Below are positions 51,022 to 63,342 of a stretch of DNA of 64,000 nt, piece by piece. The DNA is from [Clostridium] clostridioforme AGR2157 (lineage in GTDB: Bacteria; Bacillota; Clostridia; Lachnospirales; Lachnospiraceae): the NCBI RefSeq assembly GCF_000424325.1, contig NZ_AUJR01000021.1, forward strand, positions 1 to 64,000, in the 5' to 3' direction. The notes under the pieces are model-generated. The model was not told the DNA's origin. It saw only the letters and a list, made by a program, of their open reading frames with translations, and did not search any database. How positions within the stretch are numbered: the stretch's first letter is position 1; the number at the start of each line of letters is the position of its first letter. Both the position numbers and the translations under genes were made by a program.

Positions 51022-51705
51022 CTACATCTCATCTACCACGGGAACCACTTCCCGCTCGCTGTAGTGGTGTGCTTCCTCAAGCATCATATCCTTTACCTTC
51101 ATAAGCCTTGTCTGGGAGCTTCGCTCATTCTCATCCAGCTTCATGGTGATATAGCGGATGTTTGACTGGGTATCGGGAATCATCACGTGCTCCAGCGCGT
51201 TTACACGGCGGCGGGTCTTTTCAATCTCCGCTGCCATGAGCTGGCAGGATTTTTCGCACTCAGCCAGACGCAGCATATCAGGCAGTAAATCTGCCAGACT
51301 CTTCACCGCATCATCCAGGTCACTGGAAGTAAATGCAAAGCCGTAGGAATAGATGTCGTTAGGGTCTGAAGTCCTGGTCTTATACTTGAATACAGGAATC
51401 TCCACACTCATGACGTTCTTTGTCTCAGTTTCCAGATAGACCTCCTGCTTGGGAGCCATCAGGGCTACGTTCAGGGCCTCGTCTGTCATGCCGGAACGTG
51501 CCAGCACGAAATTCTGGTTCGCCGCAGCGATGCCTGCCTCCACCTTCTCGCGGAGGGCCTTGTTCTCACGCACCAGGTCCAGGAACTGACGCATCAATTC
51601 ATCCCGCTTGTCTTTCAGAAGCTTATGTCCGCGGATGGCTGTCGCCAGCTTTTTCTTAAGGCGGGTAAGCTCCATACGGGTGGGATTTACATGTTTTGCA
51701 CCCAT
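51022..51705 (-). CDS. atpD: V-type ATP synthase subunit D
   Basis: A 227-residue long-helix subunit forming the central rotor shaft. NPTRMELTRLKKKLATAIRG and HKLLKDKRDELMRQFLDLVR at residues 7-46 are the signature of subunit D; the C-terminal coiled coil includes RRRVNALEHVMIPDTQSNIR. Last gene of the V-ATPase operon, 107 bases downstream of subunit B. The final ~20 residues (EEAHHYSEREVVPVVDEM) are less conserved. Length is within the normal range for bacterial V/A-type D subunits. Confidence 0.95.
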   Translation of the reverse strand: MGAKHVNPTRMELTRLKKKLATAIRGHKLLKDKRDELMRQFLDLVRENKALREKVEAGIAAANQNFVLARSGMTDEALNVALMAPKQEVYLETETKNVMSVEIPVFKYKTRTSDPNDIYSYGFAFTSSDLDDAVKSLADLLPDMLRLAECEKSCQLMAAEIEKTRRRVNALEHVMIPDTQSNIRYITMKLDENERSSQTRLMKVKDMMLEEAHHYSEREVVPVVDEM

Positions 51706-51812
51706 GTTATGTCAACTTCCTTTCTGCCGGCCTGAAACCGGGGCGCGCGTCCTTTCCGCACATGGCGGCGGGCCGCACGCCTGCATGTTCCCTGCCGGGC
51801 TGTGACTGCCGG

Positions 51813-53186
51813 TTATTTTGCTTCGTAATATAAATCAAGGAATTTGTCCTTAATACGTTTCAGCTCGCTCCTTGGGAGGATGCGCAGAAGCTTCCAGCCG
51901 ATTTCCATGGTCTCTTCGATATCACGGTCAGCGTAATAGCCCTGGGATACATACTCCTTCTCGAACTCGTCAGCAAATTTGGCATACAGCTTATCCATAT
52001 CAGTCAGGGCTGCCTCGCCCAGTATAATCATCAGTTCCTTTGCGTCCTTACCACGGGCATAGGCTGCAAAGAGCTGGTTCATGACATCTGCATGGTCTGC
52101 GCGTGTCTTGCCTTCGCCGATACCCTTATCCTTAAGACGGGACAAGGATGGCAGTACATCAATTGGAGGTGTTACATTCTTACGGTACAGCTCACGGCTC
52201 AGGATAATCTGTCCCTCTGTGATGTAGCCTGTAAGGTCAGGAATCGGATGGGTCTTATCATCCTCAGGCATGGTAAGAATCGGAATCATGGTGATGGAAC
52301 CGTTCTTGCCCTTCTGACGTCCGGCTCTCTCATACAGGGAAGCCAGGTCAGTGTACATATATCCGGGATAACCGCGGCGTCCGGGAACTTCCTTACGCGC
52401 TGCGGAAATCTCACGCAGTGAGTCTGCGTAGTTTGTAATATCAGTCAGGATAACCAGTACGTGCATGTTCTTTTCAAATGCCAGGTACTCTGCTGCTGTC
52501 AGCGCCATACGCGGAGTCGCGATACGCTCTACGGCAGGGTCGTTTGCCAGGTTGATGAACATGACGCTTCGGTCGATAGCGCCTGTCTCACGGAAGCTCT
52601 CCATGAAGAAGTTAGCCTCCTCGAAGGTGATACCCATGGCAGCAAACACAACGGCGAATGACTCGTCGGTGCCGCGCACCTTTGCCTGACGCGCAATCTG
52701 GGCAGCCAGGTTAGCATGGGGAAGACCGGATGCTGAGAAAATAGGCAGCTTCTGACCACGAACCAGGGTGTTCAGTCCATCGATGGCAGAAACACCGGTC
52801 TGGATAAACTCCTCAGGATAGCTTCTGGCTGCAGGGTTCATGGGCAGGCCGTTGATATCCATACGCTTCTCAGGCAGGATGTCGGGACCGCCGTCAATGG
52901 GCTTGCCCATGCCGTCAAACATACGGCTGAGCATATCCTCAGACACGCCTAATTCCATGGTACGTCCTAAAAAACGCACCTTACTGGAATCCAGGTTGAT
53001 ACCTGTAGACGCCTCGTACAGCTGTACCATGGCATTGCCGCCGTCTATCTCCAGTACCTTGCAGCGGCGTCTCTCGCCGTTAACCAGCTCGATTTCTCCC
53101 ATCTCATCGTAGGTTACTCCCTGTACGCCGCGGACCAGCATAATAGGACCTGCTACCTCTTCAATTGTTCTATATTCCTTGGGCAT
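51813..53186 (-). CDS. atpB: V-type ATP synthase subunit B
   Basis: A 457-residue non-catalytic nucleotide-site subunit of the V1 head. [20 protein letters not shown] forms the N-terminal barrel; [20 protein letters not shown] replaces the P-loop, as expected for B subunits; [20 protein letters not shown] and [20 protein letters not shown] are conserved. Its start codon overlaps the stop of subunit A by one base, so A and B are coupled and made at equal amounts for the alternating A3B3 ring. Confidence 0.97.
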   Translation of the reverse strand: MPKEYRTIEEVAGPIMLVRGVQGVTYDEMGEIELVNGERRRCKVLEIDGGNAMVQLYEASTGINLDSSKVRFLGRTMELGVSEDMLSRMFDGMGKPIDGGPDILPEKRMDINGLPMNPAARSYPEEFIQTGVSAIDGLNTLVRGQKLPIFSASGLPHANLAAQIARQAKVRGTDESFAVVFAAMGITFEEANFFMESFRETGAIDRSVMFINLANDPAVERIATPRMALTAAEYLAFEKNMHVLVILTDITNYADSLREISAARKEVPGRRGYPGYMYTDLASLYERAGRQKGKNGSITMIPILTMPEDDKTHPIPDLTGYITEGQIILSRELYRKNVTPPIDVLPSLSRLKDKGIGEGKTRADHADVMNQLFAAYARGKDAKELMIILGEAALTDMDKLYAKFADEFEKEYVSQGYYADRDIEETMEIGWKLLRILPRSELKRIKDKFLDLYYEAK

Positions 53187-54961
53187 TAGAAGTCCTCCTT
53201 TCTGCTCAGTTCACTGTTAATTTCTGACTCCAGGGTCTTGATGACATCCTCGTAAACCTTATCCAGGTCAGCTTCCTCTGTATATTTGAAACGGCCGATA
53301 GCCTCACGCACAGGAAGGCTTACAAGACGCTCAATATTCACGCCCTGTGCCAGAGCCTCTCCTGCCTTGTCATAGTATGCCATCATCAGCATCATCATCA
53401 TGTGCTGTTTCTTTAAGGACGTGAATGTATCAATCTCGTGGAAGGCGTTCTGGTGAAGGAAGTCCTCACGGATGGAACGGGCTGCTTCCAGTTTCAGACG
53501 GTCAGGCGCGGATAATGCATCCATACCTACCAGCTGTACGATTTCATTCAACTCAGACTCTTCCTGCAGCAGGCGCATGAGACGCGCGCGCAGCTCGGTC
53601 CAGTCGCTCTCCACCTCTGCGTTAAACCATTTTTCCATGGTGTCCACATACAGGGAGTAGCTGGTCAGCCAGTTGATGGCCGGGAAATGTCTCTTATATG
53701 CCAGGTCGGCATCCAGGGACCAGAATACCTTTACGATACGCAGGGTAGCCTGTGTAACCGGCTCGGATATATCGCCGCCGGCAGGGGATACTGCTCCGAT
53801 AACGGAAAGCGCGCCCTCGCGGTTGTCCTGGCCCAGGGAGATAACACGGCCGGCACGCTCGTAGAACTGTGCCAGACGGGAACCCAGGTATGCAGGGTAA
53901 CCTTCCTCACCAGGCATTTCCTCCAGACGTCCTGACATCTCACGCAGAGCCTCGGCCCAACGGGATGTGGAGTCTGCCATCAGGGCTACGGAATAACCCA
54001 TGTCACGGAAATACTCTGCAATGGTGATACCTGTATAGATAGATGCCTCACGGGCAGCAACAGGCATATCGGAGGTATTGGCAATCAGCACAGTACGCTC
54101 CATCAGGGACTTGCCTGTCTTTGGATCCTTCAGTTCCGGGAACTCGTTCAGAACGTCCGTCATTTCGTTTCCGCGCTCGCCGCAGCCAATGTAAACCACG
54201 ATGTCAGCGTCAGCCCACTTGGCCAGCTGATGCTGTACAACCGTCTTGCCGGAACCGAAAGGTCCCGGAACAGCCGCAACACCGCCCTTTGCGATTGGGA
54301 ACAGACAGTCAATAACACGCTGTCCTGTTACAAGAGGCATATCCGGGGACAGCTTTCTCTGATAGGGACGGCCTTTACGTACAGGCCACTTCTGCATCAG
54401 TGAAACAGGATGCTCCTGTCCCTTCCCGTCTGTCACAACAGCCACTGTATCGGTAACCGTGTACTCTCCGCCGCTGATATAGGTAAGGGTACCGCTTACG
54501 CCAACCGGAATCATGATTTTCTGCTGTACCACCTCGGTCTCCTGAACCGTACCGATAATGTCGCCGCCGACTACTTTGTCGCCCGCATTTGCAGTGGGTA
54601 CGAAGGTCCATTTCTTCTCACGCTTCAGGGAGGGAACCTCCACACCGCGGTTCAAAAGGTTTCCGCCAGTCTTCTCCATAATGGCATCCAGCGGACGCTG
54701 GATACCGTCGTATATACTTCCAATCAGGCCAGGCCCCAGCTCCACGCTCATGGGTACGCCTGTGGATTCCACCGGCTCCCCGGGTCCCAGTCCGGATGTC
54801 TCCTCGTATACCTGGACGGAAGCCTTATCGCCATGAATCTCTATAATTTCGCCAATCAGACGCTGCTCGCTGACTCGAACCACGTCGAACATATTCGCGT
54901 CGCGCATGCCTTCTGCGATGACCAGCGGACCGGCTACTTTTTTAATTACGCCTTTGCTCAT
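53186..54961 (-). CDS. atpA: V-type ATP synthase subunit A (catalytic)
   Basis: A 591-residue catalytic subunit. The P-loop [20 protein letters not shown] is near residue 235, followed by [20 protein letters not shown] (catalytic Glu) and [20 protein letters not shown]. The V-type-specific non-homologous insert is present around residues 120-190 with the [20 protein letters not shown] segment after it. Complete length. It lies 15 bases after subunit F. Confidence 0.98.
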   Translation of the reverse strand: MSKGVIKKVAGPLVIAEGMRDANMFDVVRVSEQRLIGEIIEIHGDKASVQVYEETSGLGPGEPVESTGVPMSVELGPGLIGSIYDGIQRPLDAIMEKTGGNLLNRGVEVPSLKREKKWTFVPTANAGDKVVGGDIIGTVQETEVVQQKIMIPVGVSGTLTYISGGEYTVTDTVAVVTDGKGQEHPVSLMQKWPVRKGRPYQRKLSPDMPLVTGQRVIDCLFPIAKGGVAAVPGPFGSGKTVVQHQLAKWADADIVVYIGCGERGNEMTDVLNEFPELKDPKTGKSLMERTVLIANTSDMPVAAREASIYTGITIAEYFRDMGYSVALMADSTSRWAEALREMSGRLEEMPGEEGYPAYLGSRLAQFYERAGRVISLGQDNREGALSVIGAVSPAGGDISEPVTQATLRIVKVFWSLDADLAYKRHFPAINWLTSYSLYVDTMEKWFNAEVESDWTELRARLMRLLQEESELNEIVQLVGMDALSAPDRLKLEAARSIREDFLHQNAFHEIDTFTSLKKQHMMMMLMMAYYDKAGEALAQGVNIERLVSLPVREAIGRFKYTEEADLDKVYEDVIKTLESEINSELSRKEDF

Positions 54962-54976
54962 CTTTTACCTCCATTG

Positions 54977-55297
54977 TTATTGCCCATTAAATATAATATC
55001 CGAGCCAACTGCCTGCTCCACTGACTTCTTAACTGCCAGGATACCTTTTCCCGTATTGCCTGATATGCCGGGAATCAGTATGATGGCCGGAAGGCCAGCC
55101 TCACGGTAGCGGTTGATCTCCGGTTCAATCTGGGCGGCCAGGGCCTCTGTGATGTAAATCACCGCATAGCCGCTTTCTGCCAGCTCCTTAACCTTCTTTC
55201 CTGCCTCCGCCGGGTCTGTCAAAGGAAATGGTTCCAGACCCAGACCGGCAAAACCGTAGATACTGTCCCGGTCGCCCATAACTGCAATCTTATACAT
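54977..55297 (-). CDS. atpF: V-type ATP synthase subunit F
   Basis: A 106-residue stalk subunit: KIAVMGDRDSIYGFAGLGLE is the family start, YAVIYITEALAAQIEPEINR the central helix and PAIILIPGISGNTGKGI the conserved strand. It overlaps subunit C by eight bases. Subunit F binds the D shaft and influences coupling. Confidence 0.95.
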   Translation of the reverse strand: MYKIAVMGDRDSIYGFAGLGLEPFPLTDPAEAGKKVKELAESGYAVIYITEALAAQIEPEINRYREAGLPAIILIPGISGNTGKGILAVKKSVEQAVGSDIIFNGQ

Positions 55298-56258
55298 ACA
55301 TCTCCCTTATCCTTTCCCGGATGGACTCCTCGGGAAGATGGTTTAATTTCCCGGAAAGCACAATCCGAACTGATTTAATCTCGTTCTCCCGTGCCAGAAT
55401 ATAAGCTGCCAGCGGGCCCAGACCAAAGGCGCTGTACTGCTGGGGCTTAATCTTACGAATCAGCAGATTGTCGCACCACCGCTCAAAAGCTGAAGGTGAG
55501 CGCCGCAATTCGTCCACTGCATCTGCATAGGCCGTGGTTTCCAGGTATGACCCGATGGAATCCACGCCCTCTATGGCTGCCTGAGCCAGACGGGCAACAT
55601 TAATGCTGCCGCATGGTGCCAGCGCCTGTTCCAGGAATGCCCTGTCCTTGCCGGTACGGGACGCCCGCACCGCCGTCTTTATATCTGCTGCCGCAACTGT
55701 CAGCTCCGCATAGAGTTCCAGGAACTCATTGCCGGAGGATTTACCAGCCTGGTAGATTGCATCCAGAGCCGCTTTGTCGATTATGATATCGCAGAGCTGC
55801 CCGTCCTGGGTGTGGAGGAGCGCCTTGTAGGCTTCCTCCGCAGGCGTTCTCATGGCCGCCGGAAGATTCTGGAATTCCCTGGTCTGAACCGCTTCACGTA
55901 TAAGCTTCACATCCACAGTCCCCTGCTCCATAAAGATACCCGGGTATTCATCACCCATGCGGACCTCCTTGATGGCTGCCTTCAGATTGTGGTAGTCGTT
56001 GGCGTACAGGAATACGTCGAATACCGACATATCCTCCACCAGCTCATTAATCAGCTCCCAGGTCTTCCTCTTCTCAATGGCCAGGATATCTCCGGCATTT
56101 GTGATGCCGTCCTCTCCCCAGCCCTTCTCCGTAAGAAGCTGGATACACTCGTCATAGTCTTTTGCAGCTGTCAGCTGCTCTAAAAACGCACCGGATAGCA
56201 GGGACAATTCTTTGGAACGGATGCGGGCTACTGCATAAACATACTGTTTGTCTGCCAT
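55290..56258 (-). CDS. atpC: V-type ATP synthase subunit C (AC39-type)
   Basis: A 322-residue subunit linking the D/F shaft to the membrane rotor. Its all-helical sequence starts YVYAVARIRSKELSLLSGAF, contains YANDYHNLKAAIKEVRMGDE and ends in KIKPQQYSAFGLGPLAAYIL, AREN motifs typical of the AC39/NtpC family. It starts 21 bases after subunit E. Length is normal. Confidence 0.93.
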   Translation of the reverse strand: MADKQYVYAVARIRSKELSLLSGAFLEQLTAAKDYDECIQLLTEKGWGEDGITNAGDILAIEKRKTWELINELVEDMSVFDVFLYANDYHNLKAAIKEVRMGDEYPGIFMEQGTVDVKLIREAVQTREFQNLPAAMRTPAEEAYKALLHTQDGQLCDIIIDKAALDAIYQAGKSSGNEFLELYAELTVAAADIKTAVRASRTGKDRAFLEQALAPCGSINVARLAQAAIEGVDSIGSYLETTAYADAVDELRRSPSAFERWCDNLLIRKIKPQQYSAFGLGPLAAYILARENEIKSVRIVLSGKLNHLPEESIRERIREMYV

Positions 56259-56279
56259 TTAATTAGTTCCTCCCTACGT

Positions 56280-56873
56280 TCATGAAAACAGAATCTCCTG
56301 CACTTTATCCTGTAATACCTCATGTGCTGCGTCAAAGAGAGCGTCAATGGAACAGTTCTCCTCAATTCCTCCATAAGTAAGCACAAAACCGCCGTCTATA
56401 TCCCTGGTGTCTCCCGATATATGCAGCACTGCCCCTTTGTCCTTAAGCGAGGCATTTAACCTGTCCTCAAAGCCTTCGGGCAGGCGTTCCAAGTCCTTCT
56501 TTGAGAGCAGGAGCTCGCCTACGCCGGGCTGTGCGGATTTAACTGCCAGTTTCAGAATCATATCAAAGTAGGCACCGGTCTCAAGCCCCTTGAGTTCGGC
56601 CTTAGCCATCCCAATGGTTGCGCCGATGAGCCTCTGCTTTTCAGCCAGAACAGCACCCCGCTTCTTAAGTTCGGCTGCCGTACGTCCTCTTTCCAGAATG
56701 TTGGCTACCGCCTGTTTGGAGCGCCTCTCAATATCAACGCACTCCCTCTCTGCATCCGCACGGGCCTGTGACAGAATCTCATCTGCCTTGGAACGGGCTT
56801 CTGCCCTGGTGCGTTCCGCTGCTTTCTGGGACTCTTCTTTAATCTGGCTGATGATCTTATCTAATCCCGCCAT
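56280..56873 (-). CDS. atpE: V-type ATP synthase subunit E
   Basis: A 197-residue peripheral-stalk subunit. The N-terminal half is a long charged helix (IISQIKEESQKAAERTRAEA, RSKADEILSQARADAERECV), which would pair with the small coiled-coil subunit encoded first in the operon; the C-terminal domain ends GGIEENCSIDALFDAAHEVL. Family assignment rests on length, helical pattern and operon position. Confidence 0.92.
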   Translation of the reverse strand: MAGLDKIISQIKEESQKAAERTRAEARSKADEILSQARADAERECVDIERRSKQAVANILERGRTAAELKKRGAVLAEKQRLIGATIGMAKAELKGLETGAYFDMILKLAVKSAQPGVGELLLSKKDLERLPEGFEDRLNASLKDKGAVLHISGDTRDIDGGFVLTYGGIEENCSIDALFDAAHEVLQDKVQEILFS

Positions 56874-56916
56874 GCCATGTTCTCCTTTCCTTAAGTCTCC
56901 TTATTTGGTATGCTGA

Positions 56917-59417
<2,501 letters not shown>

Positions 59418-59435
59418 CCTTAAGCGCCTCCCTTC

Positions 59436-59744
59436 CTATAGCAGTTCTGATAAGATAACTTCAACTGCCTTTTGTTGTTTCTCAGCTACAGCCTTCTGCA
59501 ATGCTTCCAAATCCTTGCCTTCCTCGGCACCGGCTGCCTGCATCATCTGCTCGCTCTGAGCCTTGGCATCCTCCTCGGCCCCCACCGCGCTTTCTCTGGC
59601 AGATTTCGTCATCTCTGCCTTCATCTGCGCCGCCTGAGCCTTTGCCTCTGCCACAATTGCCTCCGCCTCTTTTACCGCTTCCTTCTCGGCTGCTTCCGCG
59701 GCCGTTTCTGCCTGACGGATTGCGTCAATCGTCTCCTGGGCCAA
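59436..59744 (-). CDS. V-type ATPase peripheral-stalk subunit (G/H-like)
   Basis: A 102-residue Ala/Glu/Lys-rich coiled-coil protein (TIDAIRQAETAAEAAEKEAV, EAEAIVAEAKAQAAQMKAEM) of the type that pairs with subunit E in the stator stalk. I choose a TTG start at 59744: AAAGGGGGA lies six bases upstream and the coiled coil begins immediately. A longer ATG frame reaches 59864 but its extra 40 residues look like untranslated leader. First gene of the V-ATPase operon, 18 bases before subunit I. Confidence 0.85.
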   Translation of the reverse strand: MAQETIDAIRQAETAAEAAEKEAVKEAEAIVAEAKAQAAQMKAEMTKSARESAVGAEEDAKAQSEQMMQAAGAEEGKDLEALQKAVAEKQQKAVEVILSELL

Positions 59745-59917
59745 TCCAAATCCCCCTTTCTGTACCGGAATCCCGTTAGCTATCCTGCCGGAATATATGG
59801 TTAGTTTGCGCAGATATGCCTCCGGGAATACGATGGACCATACGTCTGTGTTGCAAAATGACAACTTATCCAGTATATGTCCACTGCTTTCCTATTATTT
59901 TTGTACAATATGAATAG

Positions 59918-59946
59918 ATTATAACCCATGCATAAAAATTTATCAA
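59918..59946 (-). promoter_or_regulatory. Sigma-A promoter of the V-ATPase operon
   Basis: On the minus strand TTGATA (59946-59941), 17 bases, TATAAT (59923-59918). The leader to the TTG start is about 165 bases. The 59745-60274 gap also holds the RND terminator and is otherwise AT-rich without a gene. Confidence 0.8.
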
Positions 59947-60099
59947 TCCACTTTCTCAATATTCATGAAAAAATTTTAGACTTTCTAAATATTTTTGTAC
60001 AGCATACAAAAAACTTCTATCCATATTAAAATAATTGTCCCCTTAAACTTCACTTCCGGCTGGACATATTTGTTACATTAATAACAAATTGATTTATTA

Positions 60100-60153
60100 A
60101 AATAGGCTGCAGTTCCAACGCCTTCCATCTGCGTCATAAGCTACAGCCTATTT
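60100..60153 (-). terminator. Terminator of the RND efflux operon
   Basis: AAATAGGCTGCAG (60100-60112) pairs with CTACAGCCTATTT (60141-60153) with one wobble; on the minus strand it is followed by TAATAAATC after the A/T-rich base of the stem. Confidence 0.7.
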
Positions 60154-60274
60154 AATAACATCATATCATTTTATTCTGTTATTTGAAACAGTAATTTTTT
60201 AACATCTTTTTAACTCCCGGTCATATGCTGCCAATCTTCAGCTTTTCTTCGGCTGGTTTTTGGCTCATCTCCGG

Positions 60275-63200
60275 CTAATCCGCAATAATCATCCGCTTCT
60301 TTCCTCCGCCGTTCATCAGGCTGTAGTATGCTGGAAGCATGAGCAGCGACAGGATGGTGGATGCGGCCAGGCCGCCGATATTAACAAGGGCAAGGCCCTG
60401 GGTGGTGGAACCGCTGTCGCCCAGAGCAAGGGCCATGGGCACCATGGACACAACCGTAGTCAGGGTGGTCATAAGAATAGGTCTCAGACGGGTAGCACCC
60501 GCTTCCACCAGGGCGGTATTTAAATCCATCTCCCTGCGGTACTGGTTCACCGTATCCACATAGAGAATACCGTTGTTAACAACCGTACCTACCAGCATCA
60601 GGAATCCCAGAAGGGATGTCATACTGATGGCGCTGTCTGCCAGCCACAGAAGCCCGAAGGCGCCTATGAGGCAGAACGGGATGGTGGTCATTACCATGAT
60701 TGAGAACTTAGGCGACTCAAACTGGGCCGCCATGACCACGAATACCAGGAAGATAGCCAGGGCAATGGCCTGGAACAGCGCCGTGAACTCTTCTGCCATG
60801 GATTCATCCGTCTGGTTCTGGGCAATGGTCACATTGGCGTTATCTCTTACAGCCGGCTGCACCACCTCGCTTAAAAGCCGGGTCTTTGTGTTCTTATCTG
60901 ATTGTTCGGTATAGATACCGCTGATGGTGGCGCGGTACTGCTTATCCTGCCTGGTGATGGATGCAGGGCTGTCTGCAAAGTGAATGTCAGCCACATCCGT
61001 CAGGGCAACGGAACTGCCCTTAGGCGTCTGGAGGGTGATTGTCTCAATCTGGTCCAGGGTCTTATAGCGCTCCTTAGGATACTCTACCTTTACATCAATA
61101 TCATTTCCGTCAATATTCAGGGAGGTGGGTGTGGTGCCGCTGAGCATGTTATTCAGGGTACTGCCAATCTGGGCAGGCGTCAGTCCTGCCGCCCTGGCCT
61201 TAATGGGATTCACCGTAACCTTCACTACAGAGGCCGCATTTTCCAGGGATGAGTGGACCTTGGTCAGCTCCGGACGTTTGCTTAAGTTTTCCGCCACATG
61301 GTCGCTGACCGCCTTCAGGTCATCGTAATTCGTACTCTGAAGGTCTACTGAGTATTCATCATCCGATCCCATCATAGAACTTACCTGTGAGTAGGCTTCC
61401 ACCGTTATATTGGTATCTGAGATTCCGCCCAACTGCTGTTTCCAGAGACGGACCACCTGGTCTGTCTCCATTTTTCTGTCCTTCTTAAGGTAGACAGTAA
61501 TGCTGGGGTCAGAGCTCATGCTCAGTCCCGAACTGCCTGCCAGTGTAATGTAGGATTCCACATCTTCCTGCTGGGAGATAATATCCTCTATCTGTTTCAT
61601 GACACGGTCTACCTTGTCAATCTTCATACCCGGCTTTACTTCCGCGGTAATGGATATCTGGCCCTGGTCATCCTCAGCCATCATCTCCACCCGCAGGAAC
61701 TTGGCAATGAAGAACGAGAACAGGAGGAGCGCCACGGAGGCCAGCATGACAAGCCCTCTCTTGTTCAGAAGCTTTGTCATGATTCCCCGGTAGGCTTCCT
61801 GCATCTTCTCAACAGGTCTGGACAGGGGAGCTGCCTTTCTCTCCACCGGTTTATAAATCATGTAGCACAGTGGCACCACTGTAATAGCTGATATGAGAGA
61901 TGCCGTCATACAGAATACGATGGTAAAGCCCAGGGGCCGGAACATCTGGCCCGTCATGCCGCCCAGCATGGCCAGCGGCAGGAACACCACGCAGGTGGTC
62001 AGCGTGGAACCGATAACTGACTGGTATACCACGCCGGTACCGTTTAGGGCTGCCTTGGAAAATTCCAGGAAACCGGTATCATCCGTGGCCCTGAAACAGC
62101 TCTCCAGCACAACGGTGGAGTTATCCACCATCATACCGACGCCCAGCACCAGGGCGCTCAGGGTTATGACGTTCAGGCTGAAGCCCATGAGCTGCATCAG
62201 GATTAGGGACGACAGGATGGACACGGGAATGGAGCTTCCGACAATCATGGACGCCTTCAGGTCCCCGAAGAACAGCCATATGATGACCATGGAAATGATG
62301 ATGGCCAGAATCATTGTCTCGATAACGGAGCTCAGGGACGACATGATGGAATCCTTGTCATCGTCTACTATGGTAATATGCAGGCTTGGGTCCTTGCTGG
62401 TAAGCTCACGCACCACCCGCTTCACATCTTTTGAAACATCCAGAGTGGCAGCGTCCTGCTGCTTGCTGACAGTCAATGCCACGATATCCTCCGGAAGTCC
62501 GTTCTCAGCCTTATAACGCGCGATGCTCTCCACATCGTCCGCGCCCATATATACCTTTGCCACATCCCTCAGATATACGGTTTGGTTGCCGGATACAGTC
62601 AGCGGAATATCATTGAGACTGTCCATGGTCTCAAAGGGCTGCTCGGTTGACACAGACAGCTTCTGGTCGCCCACCTCCGTATCGCCTGCCGGATAAGTGA
62701 TATCCGATCCCGCAATATCGCTGGCAATGGAACTCATGGATACGCCGTACTGTTTCAGCTTCTCCGGCATCAGCTCCACCTTGATGTATTTCTGGAGACC
62801 GCCGGTGATGGAAACCTCGGCTGCCGTTGACAGCTTCTCAAATTCAGGTACAACCTCATTATTCACATAGTTGTAAAGGTCGTCGTCCTCCCCATGGCTG
62901 ACTGCCATGATTACATTTGGCTTCAGGCTGGTATTCAGCTCCAGCATGATGGGGTCATCCGCATCCTCCGGAAGCTCTGCCTTAGCCAGGTCCATCTGCT
63001 TCTTCAGGTCATCATATGCATCGTTCATGTCAGTGCCATACTTGTATTTCAGCGTAACGATGGACATGTTCTCCTTTGACTGGGAGGATATGGTATCCAG
63101 ACCGCTCAGGGTACTGGCCCTGTCCTCAATTGGTTTGGTGACCAGCTCGCTGACATCGTCAGGGCTGGCGCCGGAGTAAACGGTCATTACAATCATCATG

Positions 63201-63328
63201 GACATGTTCATGTCCGGCATCAGCTCCAGCGGTGATTTCATCACTGAGGACAAGCCGAACACAACCAGACACAGGATTGCGAGAACCGTACTGACCGGCC
63301 TTTTTAAGACAAGTTTTGTTAAGCCCAT
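60275..63328 (-). CDS. RND-family efflux permease (SwrC/AcrB-like)
   Basis: A 1017-residue RND transporter of normal length with twelve helices. VLKRPVSTVLAILCLVVFGL is helix 1; LSALVLGVGMMVDNSTVVLE in helix 4 includes the acidic residue of the proton relay; the internal duplication gives MLVGTVVNNGILYVDTVNQY in the second half. Two large extracytoplasmic porter domains lie at about 35-330 and 555-830. In monoderm Firmicutes such pumps (SwrC type) expel amphiphiles, bile-like or peptide compounds without an outer-membrane channel. The adaptor gene precedes it by 14 bases. Confidence 0.94.
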   Translation of the reverse strand: MGLTKLVLKRPVSTVLAILCLVVFGLSSVMKSPLELMPDMNMSMMIVMTVYSGASPDDVSELVTKPIEDRASTLSGLDTISSQSKENMSIVTLKYKYGTDMNDAYDDLKKQMDLAKAELPEDADDPIMLELNTSLKPNVIMAVSHGEDDDLYNYVNNEVVPEFEKLSTAAEVSITGGLQKYIKVELMPEKLKQYGVSMSSIASDIAGSDITYPAGDTEVGDQKLSVSTEQPFETMDSLNDIPLTVSGNQTVYLRDVAKVYMGADDVESIARYKAENGLPEDIVALTVSKQQDAATLDVSKDVKRVVRELTSKDPSLHITIVDDDKDSIMSSLSSVIETMILAIIISMVIIWLFFGDLKASMIVGSSIPVSILSSLILMQLMGFSLNVITLSALVLGVGMMVDNSTVVLESCFRATDDTGFLEFSKAALNGTGVVYQSVIGSTLTTCVVFLPLAMLGGMTGQMFRPLGFTIVFCMTASLISAITVVPLCYMIYKPVERKAAPLSRPVEKMQEAYRGIMTKLLNKRGLVMLASVALLLFSFFIAKFLRVEMMAEDDQGQISITAEVKPGMKIDKVDRVMKQIEDIISQQEDVESYITLAGSSGLSMSSDPSITVYLKKDRKMETDQVVRLWKQQLGGISDTNITVEAYSQVSSMMGSDDEYSVDLQSTNYDDLKAVSDHVAENLSKRPELTKVHSSLENAASVVKVTVNPIKARAAGLTPAQIGSTLNNMLSGTTPTSLNIDGNDIDVKVEYPKERYKTLDQIETITLQTPKGSSVALTDVADIHFADSPASITRQDKQYRATISGIYTEQSDKNTKTRLLSEVVQPAVRDNANVTIAQNQTDESMAEEFTALFQAIALAIFLVFVVMAAQFESPKFSIMVMTTIPFCLIGAFGLLWLADSAISMTSLLGFLMLVGTVVNNGILYVDTVNQYRREMDLNTALVEAGATRLRPILMTTLTTVVSMVPMALALGDSGSTTQGLALVNIGGLAASTILSLLMLPAYYSLMNGGGKKRMIIAD

Positions 63329-63342
63329 TTTCCTGCCTCCTT

